The notes below the pieces were generated by a model that ran no database searches, was not told the origin of the DNA, and saw nothing but the letters and a program-made list of their open reading frames with translations. Of a stretch of DNA of 64,000 nt, positions 33,979 through 42,826 are shown piece by piece; position 1 is the stretch's first letter; every line of letters starts with the position of its first letter. The position numbers were made by a program, and so were the translations under genes. This stretch comes from an uncultured Bacteroidales bacterium. GTDB taxonomy: Bacteria > Bacteroidota > Bacteroidia > Bacteroidales > Bacteroidaceae. The stretch is taken from positions 36,483-100,482 of the forward strand of contig CADCBH010000018.1 in assembly GCA_902799655.1 (NCBI GenBank), given 5' to 3'.

Positions 33979-34887
33979 ATGTCAACAACCATTCCATGCA
34001 CGATTGACACCAAACCAATGGCGGATGAGATACAGACCGTGTCCTCACATGTCAAGGGTACTACGGCTGCTGTCGTCACCATGCAGAGTGCTGTCATTGC
34101 TGCCGAGAATCAAAGCGCCAATAAGGTCTGTGCCAATGTCAACAGAGGTTTCTTCACCTTGGTACGCTCGCAAATCTCGCAGAAGATAGCTAACAAGCAA
34201 AGTCGCGTAGAAGCACTATTCTTACAACTGGGACAGCAAAAGCGACGACTCCTGAGCATCAAGAATGCGATGGAGCGTGACTACGGACGCGTAGCAGCCA
34301 ACTATCTACGCACCTTCACCAATATCAACAAAGAACTGGAGAAGAACATCCGCGAACTCGACCAGCCCATTTTCGACTTGGTCAACCGCCACGTAGCTAC
34401 TTCGTCCAACCGCATGAACGCCCTTTCTGGCCTCGTATCGACAACACAGCTCGAAGGACTGACAAAGAGCCAGCAGATTCTCATGTCAGAGATGAAGCAC
34501 AACGCTCAGGCTGCCATCCATCAGGCTACAGATTTCTTGACGCAGATTGGTGAACAGCGCGTGCTTACCAACAAAGTACTGATCTCGCAACTCGAGGACA
34601 ACAGTCAGAAGACCTGTCATATCCCCGTCATCATCAGCGAGACAGTGAGCGACGCCCAGCAAAATGTACGAACCGAAATCAGCGTTCCCGAAGGACTGAC
34701 AAACAACGAAGCCTCTCGCGTGACGGGAGTGATTCGTTCACAGAATGACCTCCCTTGGAGTCAGGGTGAAGTATCACCGCTTGTAGGCGACGAGTTCGCC
34801 CGACTGCTTGACGAGTCCAACGCCTCTCCACGAGTGAAAGAGCTCATCAGAAAGCTCTATGACAAAAAAGGATACGAAACACTTTAA
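33979..34887 (+). CDS. coiled-coil protein, paralogue 1
   Basis: 302 residues, mostly helical, with no signal peptide or membrane helix. A beta-ish N-terminal 35 residues is followed by ANKVCANVNRGFFTLVRSQISQK, long helices with heptads, and a C-terminal segment VGDEFARLLDESNASPRVKELIRKLYD. The next gene has the same architecture: matching motifs are NKVxxNxxxGFFxLxR, the YxRTFxxxNKELExNIxxLD helix, and a SPRVKELIRKxY end, so the two are diverged paralogues. Both probably assemble with the neighbouring coiled-coil and bactofilin-like proteins. Function unknown. Confidence 0.75.
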   Translation: MSTTIPCTIDTKPMADEIQTVSSHVKGTTAAVVTMQSAVIAAENQSANKVCANVNRGFFTLVRSQISQKIANKQSRVEALFLQLGQQKRRLLSIKNAMERDYGRVAANYLRTFTNINKELEKNIRELDQPIFDLVNRHVATSSNRMNALSGLVSTTQLEGLTKSQQILMSEMKHNAQAAIHQATDFLTQIGEQRVLTNKVLISQLEDNSQKTCHIPVIISETVSDAQQNVRTEISVPEGLTNNEASRVTGVIRSQNDLPWSQGEVSPLVGDEFARLLDESNASPRVKELIRKLYDKKGYETL

Positions 34888-34899
34888 CCCCTTGCCACT

Positions 34900-35928
34900 A
34901 TGAGTTATACCAGAACATTTTCACGAAAGGTGTCCATCTACTATAGTGGTTCGGTCAGCTATCCGGCCTCCAAAACAGGTGGAACTGTGCCTTATAGCGG
35001 TACGGCGACAGAGACTGTTGACGTAGAGGTGCATGTCAAGACAGATGATTTCGATGCCAGCGTAGCCAATTGTAACAGTTCTGTCAACGGACTCACTGCC
35101 AGTGTAGGCGCTATGAATGCTGCTCAGTGTCTGGCCATTCATAACAATGCCGAAAAGGTGTCGAAGACCATCATCAATGGTTTCTTCCACACAGCACGTA
35201 CTGACCTGTCTGCGCAGTCTGCAGAATTAGTACAGACAGTGACGGCACGTCTTGGACTTCTGCGCGAGCAATCCAAACAGCTGCATAAGAAGCAAGAGGA
35301 GATGCGCGAGAACTATGCACGCACCAGTTCACGATACAACAAGACGTTCAACGATTTGAATGACGAGTTGGCGACGAACATTCACCGACTCGACGAGAAC
35401 GTCTTCAAGTTTGTAGATACGGTGGCGCAGCAGAGCAGTCGCATGCTTCATACCGACATGGTGCAGAATACGATTACGCTTAGCAAGGAAAGTAGCACAG
35501 CCCAGTCGGCATTAGGTGTGGCCACTATCAAGCAACACGCTTTGCAGGCGATGCAGCAAGCCCAAGACTTTCTGACCTCTAAAGCGCGCTCTGAGCAGAC
35601 CCTGCGTGATACAGCCATCGAGGGCAACGGCAACGACAGCTATCTGGTACCAGTCTGCTGTATGGAAACAACTGACGAGCATCGTCAGGCACAACGCAAA
35701 TGTGTGCTGCCCGAGATGTATGACTCTATGAAGCAGCGTGTTTCCGACCGCATGGACGCCAGTATCTTCGAACAGCCCTCTGTTCCTATGACGCAGGAAG
35801 AGAAGATGCAACTGCAGTCGTATATGCAGGAGGAAATCGCCAACCACCTGAACGGAAGCGATGAACATGTCTCACGCGTCAGAGAACTCATTAACAAGAT
35901 GTTTAACGATTTAGCACTTACTTTATAA
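34900..35928 (+). CDS. coiled-coil protein, paralogue 2
   Basis: 342 residues, 12 bases behind paralogue 1. It shares the plan: a short beta N-terminus (TFSRKVSIYYSGSVSYP), NNAEKVSKTIINGFFHTAR, a helix with YARTSSRYNKTFNDLNDELATNIHRLD, and a C-terminal HVSRVRELINKMF. Extra features are a middle segment with CCMETTDEHRQ and a longer helical end. No membrane helix or catalytic motif is visible. The duplicated pair suggests hetero-oligomer subunits of a filament or ring; this is inference. Confidence 0.75.
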   Translation: MSYTRTFSRKVSIYYSGSVSYPASKTGGTVPYSGTATETVDVEVHVKTDDFDASVANCNSSVNGLTASVGAMNAAQCLAIHNNAEKVSKTIINGFFHTARTDLSAQSAELVQTVTARLGLLREQSKQLHKKQEEMRENYARTSSRYNKTFNDLNDELATNIHRLDENVFKFVDTVAQQSSRMLHTDMVQNTITLSKESSTAQSALGVATIKQHALQAMQQAQDFLTSKARSEQTLRDTAIEGNGNDSYLVPVCCMETTDEHRQAQRKCVLPEMYDSMKQRVSDRMDASIFEQPSVPMTQEEKMQLQSYMQEEIANHLNGSDEHVSRVRELINKMFNDLALTL

Positions 35929-35932
35929 CATT

Positions 35933-36904
35933 ATGTCTAACTTAAAAGAACTACATATCACCGACACCAACCTCCGCTTGGATCAGAATATCGTCAAGGG
36001 AGGCGTATTGCCCAACAAGATCAGTGAACTCTCACGTACAGTAAACGTAGCTGGTGAGACAGTCATCGAAGGTCCGCTCTATGCGGCAAAGCTCTCAGTA
36101 GAGGCTGCTCCGTTCGAAGTGACGGGAGCGGTATTCATCCAGCACGAGCTCTATATCAACAGCAATGTAGAGGGTGTTGTTACCTTCCGCAAAGCAGTAG
36201 GATCGGCTACGTCGATAGCCAGTCGTGCCACCAAATGCCAGCTCACTTTCTGCTCGGATGTCAACGCCAAGAGCATAGTCCTCAACAACGCATTTGTGGC
36301 TGGTAGTGTTTACGGAGACGAGGTCATCCTCGAGAACTGCGTCGTGATTGGAGGCGTCTTCGCCACTCAATCGCTGTCAGTCAAGAACAGTATCGTTGGT
36401 ACCTTCATCTCTCCCTTCGTAGAGATTGACGGAAACATCAATCTGCTGCTGCCTTCGGTATTCAGTGTTGAGCGCGTCAACTATACGCCGAATACGCACC
36501 TCTATTCGCTAGCATTGGCTGACCTCGGTTCACTGTATCGTGGCAACAACGAAGATGCTGAAAGCGGACGTATTGAGATCAATCTGGCCTCCGATGACCT
36601 GCGCACGACACTGGCTGATGACCAACAGCAACGTTCGCTGCATAGCTACAGCGTGATTGGTAAGGTTCTTGCTGCAGATCTTATCGATACTGACAAGTTC
36701 CAGAACCACTTCCTGCTGACAGCCGCAGCATTGGGGCCACAACTGCTGAAGACCTATGATCTTGGTATTGGCAGCGATGGTAAGCCTGCTCAACTGACCA
36801 CCGAACGCATACGCACCTTCTTCTTCGACATCCTACAGGGACGCATCAAGGTACAAGACATGGATGGCAGCTTCAGCATAGATCAGTTCGCAAAAACCAT
36901 GTAA
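35933..36904 (+). CDS. bactofilin-like beta-repeat protein
   Basis: 323 residues, four bases after paralogue 2. Residues about 25-170 are a run of short beta strands in the rhythm G-x-V-x-G-x-V-x-A-x-x-L (VNVAGETVIEGPLYAAKLSVE, NSNVEGVVTFRKAVG, NVNAKSIVLNNAFVAGSVYG, LENCVVIGGVFATQSLSVKNSIVG). This is typical of polymer-forming bactofilin-like right-handed beta-solenoids. A mixed C-terminal region (about 180-323) is unlike standard bactofilins, which are shorter (100-200 residues). It may form the scaffold on which the coiled-coil partners sit. Confidence 0.72.
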   Translation: MSNLKELHITDTNLRLDQNIVKGGVLPNKISELSRTVNVAGETVIEGPLYAAKLSVEAAPFEVTGAVFIQHELYINSNVEGVVTFRKAVGSATSIASRATKCQLTFCSDVNAKSIVLNNAFVAGSVYGDEVILENCVVIGGVFATQSLSVKNSIVGTFISPFVEIDGNINLLLPSVFSVERVNYTPNTHLYSLALADLGSLYRGNNEDAESGRIEINLASDDLRTTLADDQQQRSLHSYSVIGKVLAADLIDTDKFQNHFLLTAAALGPQLLKTYDLGIGSDGKPAQLTTERIRTFFFDILQGRIKVQDMDGSFSIDQFAKTM

Positions 36905-36909
36905 CCCAC

Positions 36910-37371
36910 ATGATACAGAATCCACCAGATTATAGACACGACACGGTACTGCCCTTACCCCTCGAGGTAAGGGCAGATGCGTGGGCTGTAGATGCCGCAT
37001 GCAGCGGTAATCCCGGACCTATGGAATATCAGGCTATCGACCTGACCACAGGAGCCCGCGTTTTCCATTTCGGTCCCATGAAAGGCACAAACAACATCGG
37101 AGAATTCCTGGCTATCGTGCATGCACTGGCCCTCTGCTGGCAAAAGGGATTGCACGATAAAACCATCTATAGCGATTCCTACAATGCCATCCTTTGGGTC
37201 AACAAGCGTAAGTGTAAGACCAAGTTAGAGCGAACCCCAGAGACGGAGCCACTCTATCAGATTATCATCCGCGCTGAGAATTGGCTACAGACACATACGT
37301 GGCGCAATCCCATCATCAAGTGGGAGACCAGCAAGTGGGGCGAAGTTCCTGCCGACTTTGGTAGAAAGTAA
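36910..37371 (+). CDS. RNase H-family protein
   Basis: 153 residues with all four RNase HI-like acidic positions: Asp in VDAACSGNPG (about residue 28), Glu in NNIGEFLAIVHAL (about 63), Asp in IYSDSYNA (about 89) and Asp near the C-terminus (VPADFGRK). It should cleave RNA in RNA-DNA hybrids. Such stand-alone short RNases H are common in Bacteroidetes. It begins six bases after the bactofilin-like gene, so it shares a transcript with the cassette, but a functional link is not shown. Confidence 0.88.
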   Translation: MIQNPPDYRHDTVLPLPLEVRADAWAVDAACSGNPGPMEYQAIDLTTGARVFHFGPMKGTNNIGEFLAIVHALALCWQKGLHDKTIYSDSYNAILWVNKRKCKTKLERTPETEPLYQIIIRAENWLQTHTWRNPIIKWETSKWGEVPADFGRK

Positions 37372-37433
37372 CCTACGCATAAAGCAACAAGTGGTATCAA
37401 TGGTACTTTACCTTCGTTACCCAATAACCATAC

Positions 37434-37482
37434 GTTATTAAGCAATAACCCAGCCTTCTCGTGCAAGAAAGCTAGGTTATTG
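37434..37482. repeat. dispersed hairpin repeat, copy B
   Basis: gttattaagcaataac is followed by a hairpin in which caataacc pairs with ggttattg and TTCT with AGAA. It sits between the convergent RNase H and LRR genes and may end both transcripts. Related copy at 807-880. Confidence 0.65.
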
Positions 37483-37503
37483 ATATAGGGGGTGGTGATT
37501 ACT

Positions 37504-40500
37504 TTACTTCACCACAACCTTACGTGTCGTTCCATCCTTCATTCGGATGATGTTCAGACCGCGCTGAGGCTCGCTGGCACGCTTACCATCAATGCTGTAC
37601 CATACGGTTCCCTCTTGATTGATATTGTCAAATCCGTTTTCTTGGATGCTAATCTCATCAATCCCAGATGGGTCTATTTCAACTATCTCCTTAAATTCAT
37701 TCCAATACTTAGCTGCCTGATATGCACTCTTGCTTCCCTTAGGTACATACAATGTCGCATTCGCTCGGTTTGTGAACACATATTGGTTAATAGCAACCGG
37801 AGTTGGATTTAAGGCAGTAACGGAGGTAAGGCCAGAGCAATAAGAGAAAGCATAACTGCCAATATACGTCACACTATTGCCGATGGTGATGGAGGTAAGG
37901 CCAGAGCAACTATAGAAAGCCTCAACGCCAATACTCGTCACACTGCTGCCAATGTTGACGGAAGTAAGGCCAGAGCAACCATAGAAAGCAGAACTGCCAA
38001 TACTCGTCACGCTGTTGCCGATGGTAATGGAGGTAAGGCCAGAGCAATTCTGGAAAGCCCATTCGCCGATACTCGTCACGCTGTTGGGGATGTAAATGGA
38101 GGTAAGGCCAGTGCAACCCTTGAAAGCACTCTTGCCAATTCTAGCCACACCCTCAACGATAGTGACGGAGGTAAGGCCACTGGCTAAGTAGAAAGCTTCA
38201 TCGCCGATGCTTGTCACGCCATTACCGATAATATATTCTGTTACTTGTCCGCCAAAAATTCGGTGTAAATTGCTCTTTGAAACAATTAAATTAGAATTCA
38301 CGGTGACAGAGGTAAGGCTAGTGCAGCCTGAGAAAGCTAAAACGCCAATACTCTCCACCGTTTTAGGAATGGTGATGGAGGTAAGGCCAGAGCAATTCTG
38401 GAAAGCCCGTTCGCCGATACTCGTCACGCTGTTAGGAATGGTGATGGAGGTAAGGCCAGAGCAACCATAGAAAACTTGAGTGTCAATACTCGTCACCGTT
38501 TTAGGAATGGTGACGGAGGTAAGGCCAGTGCAACCAGAGAAAGCAGAAGTACCAATGCTCGTCACACTATTGCCGATGGTAATGGAGGTAAGGCCAGTGC
38601 AACCAGCGAAAGCACTATTGCCGATACTCGTCACGCTACCGCGAATGATGACGGAGGTAAGGGCAGTGCAACCAGAGAAAGCATTATCGTCAATTTCGCC
38701 ATCACCAATAATATATTCTGTTACTTGCTTGCCAAAAACACTGAGTAACATTGAGACGACAGCGGCAGAATTCACAGTGACAGAGGTAAGGCGAGAACAA
38801 CCATAGAAAGCATCATTGCCAATACTCGCTACACCCTCACCGATAGTGATAGAAGTTAGTCCAGAGCATCCATAGAAAGCGCGATATTCAATACTCTTCA
38901 CGCTGTTGCCGATGGTGACGGAGGTAAGGCCAGAACACTCCCGGAAAGCATCATTGCCAATACTCATCACACTGTTGGGGATGGTGACGGAGGTAAGGCC
39001 AGAGCAACCATAGAAAGCATAACCGCCGATACTCCTCACGCTGTTGGGGATGGTGACGGAGGTGAGGCCAGAGCAGCCAGCGAAAGCACTATTGCCGATA
39101 CTCGTCACGCTACCGCGAATGATGACGGAGGTAAGGGCAGTGCAACCATAGAAAGCTTCAACGCCAATACTCGCTACACTACTGCCAATGATGACAGAGG
39201 TAAGGCTAATGCAACCAGAAAAAGCAGAATTACCAATACTCGTCACGCTGTTGGGGATGGTGATGGAGGTTAGGCCAGAGCAATTTTTGAAAGCGTTACT
39301 ATCAATACTCGTCACGCTATTGGGGATGACAGTATTCTTACAACCATACATCAAGTTATTACTTGCTGTTTCAATAATGGCATTACAGTTGTTTCGTGAA
39401 TCGTATTTCGTATTTTCTGATTCTACCTTCATGGAAGTAAGGCCAGAGCAACCATAGAAAGCCTCAACGCCAATACTCGTCACACTGCTGCCAATGTTGA
39501 CGGAAGTAAGGCTAGAACAACCATAGAAAGCGCGATATCCAATACTCGTCACACTACTGCCAATGATAATAGAGGTAAGATCAGAGCAATCCTTAAAAGC
39601 AGACTCGGCAATATTCGTCACGTCGTAGTTGGTGTTATTGTAAGTAATTGATGAGGGGATAGTGATGTTACCCGTATATTTTCCATCGAGATTAGATATT
39701 ACCTGAGCTTGATGATTGTCGTTATCCAGATAATAGTACAAGCCATCAATCTGAAAAGACTTCTCAATAATCTCTTTAAACTCTTTCCAATAGTCAGCAG
39801 CCTGATATGCTTTTATACTTTTCTTAAGCACATACAATGTTGCGTTCATTCGATTTGAGAACACATTTTGGCTGATAGCAATAGGAGTCGGATTTAAAAC
39901 TGTGACGGACTTAAGGGCAGAACACTCATAGAAAGCGCGATCGCCAATACTCGTCACGCTATTGGGAATGGTAATGGAGGTAAGGCCAGAGCAACCCTCG
40001 AAAGCAGACCACCCAATACTCGTCACGCTGTTGGGGATGGTAATGGAGGTAAGGCCAGAGCAACCCTCGAAAGCATCATCGCCAATACTCGTCACACTGT
40101 TGGGAATGGTAATGGAGGTAAGGCCAGAGCAACCAGAAAAGGCAGAACGGCCAATACTCGTCACGCTGTTGGGGATGACGGTATTCTTGCAACCAGCCAC
40201 CAAAGTGTTACTCGTAGTTTCGATAATGGCATTACAATTGTCTCGTGAATCATACTTCGTGTTCCCTGATTCTACAACAATAGAGGTAAGGCCAGAGCAA
40301 CCATGGAAAGCCCCATCGCCAATACTCGTCACGCTATTGGGAATGGTAATGGAGGTAAGGCCAGAGCAACCCTCGAAAGCATCATCGCCAATACTCGTCA
40401 CGCTGTTGGGGATGGTGACAGAGGTAAGGCCAGAGCAATCAGAAAAGGCAGAACGGACAATACTCGTCACACTGTTGGGAATGGTAATGGAGGTAAGGCC

Positions 40501-40965
40501 AGAGCAACCAGAAAAGGCAGAACTGCCAATACTCGTTACACTCTCGGGGATGGTGACTGAAATAAGGTCAAAGCAGCTATCGAAAGCAGAATTGCCAATA
40601 CTCGTCACGCTATTGGGAATGGTGATGGAAGTAAGGCCAGAACATAAAAAAGCATAATCGCCAATACTCGTAACGCTGTTGGGTATGGTAACCGAGGTAA
40701 GGTCACAATTATCGAAAGCGCCTTCGCCAATACTTGTCACGCTGTATATCTTTGCTTCATGGGTAATGCTAGAGGGAATAGTGATGTCGCCGGTATAATA
40801 TCCCTCAGGCATACTTGTTAGCTGCGCCGTACTATTATCATTGTCAAGATAGTAAAATAAAGAGCCTACTTGAATCTTTTTAGACGTATCAAAATCTGCG
40901 TAGGCTTTAATGACGACCATACTTAGCAAGAAAGTTAATAGCAATGTACAACTTGTCCTTTTCAT
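37504..40965 (-). CDS. BspA-family leucine-rich-repeat surface protein
   Basis: 1153 residues. Signal peptide (about 1-23), then over thirty LRR_5 repeats of 23 residues with the rhythm [21 protein letters not shown]. The repeats are interrupted by [16 protein letters not shown]-type segments and by spacer blocks ([30 protein letters not shown]). The C-terminus ([18 protein letters not shown]... ending KVVVK) is the conserved end seen on many secreted Prevotella proteins and probably serves type IX secretion or anchoring. BspA proteins bind host matrix proteins and other bacteria. The DNA repeats (69 bases) should recombine readily, so copy number may vary between strains. Confidence 0.93.
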   Translation of the reverse strand: MKRTSCTLLLTFLLSMVVIKAYADFDTSKKIQVGSLFYYLDNDNSTAQLTSMPEGYYTGDITIPSSITHEAKIYSVTSIGEGAFDNCDLTSVTIPNSVTSIGDYAFLCSGLTSITIPNSVTSIGNSAFDSCFDLISVTIPESVTSIGSSAFSGCSGLTSITIPNSVTSIVRSAFSDCSGLTSVTIPNSVTSIGDDAFEGCSGLTSITIPNSVTSIGDGAFHGCSGLTSIVVESGNTKYDSRDNCNAIIETTSNTLVAGCKNTVIPNSVTSIGRSAFSGCSGLTSITIPNSVTSIGDDAFEGCSGLTSITIPNSVTSIGWSAFEGCSGLTSITIPNSVTSIGDRAFYECSALKSVTVLNPTPIAISQNVFSNRMNATLYVLKKSIKAYQAADYWKEFKEIIEKSFQIDGLYYYLDNDNHQAQVISNLDGKYTGNITIPSSITYNNTNYDVTNIAESAFKDCSDLTSIIIGSSVTSIGYRAFYGCSSLTSVNIGSSVTSIGVEAFYGCSGLTSMKVESENTKYDSRNNCNAIIETASNNLMYGCKNTVIPNSVTSIDSNAFKNCSGLTSITIPNSVTSIGNSAFSGCISLTSVIIGSSVASIGVEAFYGCTALTSVIIRGSVTSIGNSAFAGCSGLTSVTIPNSVRSIGGYAFYGCSGLTSVTIPNSVMSIGNDAFRECSGLTSVTIGNSVKSIEYRAFYGCSGLTSITIGEGVASIGNDAFYGCSRLTSVTVNSAAVVSMLLSVFGKQVTEYIIGDGEIDDNAFSGCTALTSVIIRGSVTSIGNSAFAGCTGLTSITIGNSVTSIGTSAFSGCTGLTSVTIPKTVTSIDTQVFYGCSGLTSITIPNSVTSIGERAFQNCSGLTSITIPKTVESIGVLAFSGCTSLTSVTVNSNLIVSKSNLHRIFGGQVTEYIIGNGVTSIGDEAFYLASGLTSVTIVEGVARIGKSAFKGCTGLTSIYIPNSVTSIGEWAFQNCSGLTSITIGNSVTSIGSSAFYGCSGLTSVNIGSSVTSIGVEAFYSCSGLTSITIGNSVTYIGSYAFSYCSGLTSVTALNPTPVAINQYVFTNRANATLYVPKGSKSAYQAAKYWNEFKEIVEIDPSGIDEISIQENGFDNINQEGTVWYSIDGKRASEPQRGLNIIRMKDGTTRKVVVK

Positions 40966-41104
40966 AATCTATAGTTTTAAAAGTAAATAATTATTCGTTC
41001 GAGCTTTATTATTTATATATTCTGCATTGGTAATATACAACAGCTTTTAGTCATCTTTACTGAGCAAATCCATAGAATCTGCTAAAATAAGTAAACATTT
41101 CATA

Positions 41105-41734
41105 TCATGTATTTTTATTGTTACAGATTCTCACTCTATTATGGTTTTTATTCAGATAAGTACTTACTGAATACAAATGGAATACAAGATCAAACACCAA
41201 TAATGTAGAGAAAATTGATAAGACCTGAATAATGGCAAAGTAACAATTATTGGTATATAAAGGGGCTAGCATATTCTTATATAATACCACTACTATAATT
41301 GTAAGTAATAAGAAAAAACAAGTGAATGAAAAAGATGCACATAATATATCATATGGGCTCGATTTCTTTTTCACAAAACACTTCCACCATTGATTTGGTA
41401 TCTTTGGTTTGATTGTTAATCGCTCCAAAGTTTCTTTATTCAATGCAAGAATTACAGAAAAACCAGTTATTGAAAATCCAAGGACACATGAACATATAGC
41501 AAGAATATCTCCGCATAGCTCGATTTTTTGAGTTTCACAATAGTCAATAGTATTCCACAATATTGTTAATATTATAGAAAAAAGAGCCACAATAATAATA
41601 GTAACAAAACTCAGATTGCCAATAACATCTATGATTGATCCCAAAAGACCAACATATTCTGTAGAATTATTTTCATTATCAACAGAGTGCTTTTGTAACA
41701 TTTTCTTTTCCTCATTTTGATTGTCATAAACCAT
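41105..41734 (-). CDS. hypothetical multi-pass membrane protein
   Basis: 209 residues with four hydrophobic segments (about 36-58, 72-96, 131-151 and 166-188) and charged ends, no family recognised. A short conserved-looking motif (SITGFSVILALNKETLERL) lies between helices 2 and 3. I start at ATG 41734; a GTG at 41764 is possible. Strong A/T bias sets it apart from neighbouring genes. It follows a ~350-base structured leader (41813-42161) in the same direction, as the 929-1369 gene does behind its own leader. Similar membrane proteins act as effectors in some defence systems, but nothing here proves that. Confidence 0.65.
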   Translation of the reverse strand: MVYDNQNEEKKMLQKHSVDNENNSTEYVGLLGSIIDVIGNLSFVTIIIVALFSIILTILWNTIDYCETQKIELCGDILAICSCVLGFSITGFSVILALNKETLERLTIKPKIPNQWWKCFVKKKSSPYDILCASFSFTCFFLLLTIIVVVLYKNMLAPLYTNNCYFAIIQVLSIFSTLLVFDLVFHLYSVSTYLNKNHNRVRICNNKNT

Positions 41735-41812
41735 AAGACAAAATATTTTAAAACCAACAAACACCCCGGACTTGGCAGATAAACGTATAGTTTTAGGTTC
41801 AGCTTATGATAC

Positions 41813-41911
41813 AAAAAAGGCGTAGGTGTCTGTTCTTCAGTCCATCCTGGAGCCAAAGGCCTTCGCATTGCCCACATCACACAGGATAGACAACGCCAGT
41901 TAGCCCACGCC
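41813..41911 (-). terminator. terminator-like structure ending the second leader RNA
   Basis: On the minus strand GGCGTGGG pairs with CCTACGCC (one G-U pair), followed by six T. Inside, TCTATCCTG pairs with CAGGATGGA. It is a long, branched hairpin ending 78 bases before the ATG of the membrane protein. Confidence 0.5.
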
Positions 41912-42161
41912 AGAACGAACTATATTCATTAAGGTATATAGAAACGCTCCACGTAGACGCCTCGGTTGTCATCTGTCTGCTGTGATGTTAAGAGTTTGCT
42001 AAGTTCTTGGCTCACAACGACAGACGTTCTGCATTTACTGCAGACTTTTCTTGCGACTCAGCCAATCAAGCAAGCTTGTTGGCTTTCGCTGCTCGAAAAG
42101 TTCGAAAACGTCTTTCTCATAAAATAAGACCGCCCGCTTTGCCCATAAGGACTAACAAGCG
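41813..42161 (-). ncRNA. candidate structured leader / small RNA, second module
   Basis: A ~349-base minus-strand RNA from a consensus promoter. Helices visible: GCGA-AAGCCAA with TTGGCT-TCGC enclosing AAGC/GCTT; CTGCA with TGCAG; AAGA with TCTT inside GTGA/TCAC; and the terminal structure described separately. No credible frame. Length, terminator and the membrane protein gene behind it match the 1377-1732 RNA, though the primary sequences share only short stretches (AGCGTTTCT; GGCGTGG-CTA). Confidence 0.5.
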
Positions 42162-42167
42162 ATAGTG

Positions 42168-42198
42168 CAAAGATAGAGATTATTTTTGAAACATCAAA
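42168..42198 (-). promoter_or_regulatory. promoter of the second leader RNA
   Basis: Minus strand TTTG (42195-42198), 19 bases, TATCTTTG (42168-42175); an excellent consensus match. Confidence 0.8.
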
Positions 42199-42250
42199 GA
42201 AAAAGAAAGAAAAAAAATGAAAAACGAGAACCGGAACGATTTCAGGTTGA

Positions 42251-42387
42251 AGTGGTTTGTAAATCTAGGATTTGTCATTGATAAATCTAGGACTTGTGGC
42301 CTTTAAATCCTGGATTTCTTCTAATTATTCTTGCTTCAAGCAGACGAGGCGCTTGCTCGAAGCAAGCGGGACGCGAGGAAGAAGCAA
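42251..42387. repeat. dispersed repeat module 2, copy B
   Basis: Near-identical to 501-660 but shorter by one gcttgctcgaagca unit. Confidence 0.75.
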
Positions 42388-42422
42388 CTCGTCGTTTCTC
42401 GAACAGTAACTCGTCGTTTCTC
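42386..42422. repeat. dispersed repeat module 1, copy B
   Basis: aactcgtcgtttctc doublet as at 416-453. Here it follows module 2, whereas in copy A it precedes it. Confidence 0.75.
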
Positions 42423-42483
42423 GATGAGCGAGAAGCCTTCTCGCTGAGAGTAACTCTACTTCTCGCTGAGAGTAACTAGGCAT

Positions 42484-42728
42484 ATTTTACCCTCACATCC
42501 TAACATAACCCCTCTCAAATGCCGATGTACAAAGGGCTGAAGGCACGTGAGGGAGAACAAATGTCCCTAACGTCTCCCTCACCTTTTTGACCTTGTGCCC
42601 TCACGTCAATTCGAGATGTGACCCAGGACGTTAGGGAGACGTTAGGGAGAATCAATATCCCTCACGTGGCTCAAACGCCCTGTGCATAAGGGATTGGGGC
42701 CTGTCATGTTAGGATGTGAGGGTAAAAT
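42484..42728. repeat. 245-base element with 23-base perfect inverted ends
   Basis: The outer 23 bases (42484-42506 and 42706-42728) are exact inverted repeats containing ccctcacatcctaac. Nested inverted pieces lie inside: ccctaacgtctccct against agggagacgttaggg, and gcacgtgaggg against ccctcacgtgg. The whole element can fold into one long irregular hairpin. It encodes no protein and could be a miniature inverted-repeat element or a structured RNA. Confidence 0.75.
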
Positions 42729-42750
42729 CAGAAAATCGTTGAAAAAACGC

Positions 42751-42806
42751 TGCTCGAAGCAAGCGAGGCGCTTGCTCGGAGCAGACAAGGCGCTTGCTCG
42801 AAGCAT
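42751..42806. repeat. third partial copy of the gcttgctcgaagc units
   Basis: gctcgaagcaagcgaggcgc and related units, ending 21 bases before the ribD stop codon; can form a hairpin. Confidence 0.7.
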
Positions 42807-42826
42807 GCAATCTGCTTGGTTCTTCC

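Noticed and set aside
38207-40657. Long plus-strand open frames opposite the LRR gene
   Set aside because: They are antisense to a clear LRR protein with repetitive sequence; no start context or family match.
37900-40700. Regular DNA repeats that look like a CRISPR array
   Set aside because: The 69-base period is the codon-level repeat of the LRR protein; repeats vary and no constant spacer pattern or cas gene is present.
41629-41880. 83-residue minus-strand frame across the leader of the second module
   Set aside because: It runs through the terminator-like structure and overlaps the membrane protein in another frame; no supporting signal.
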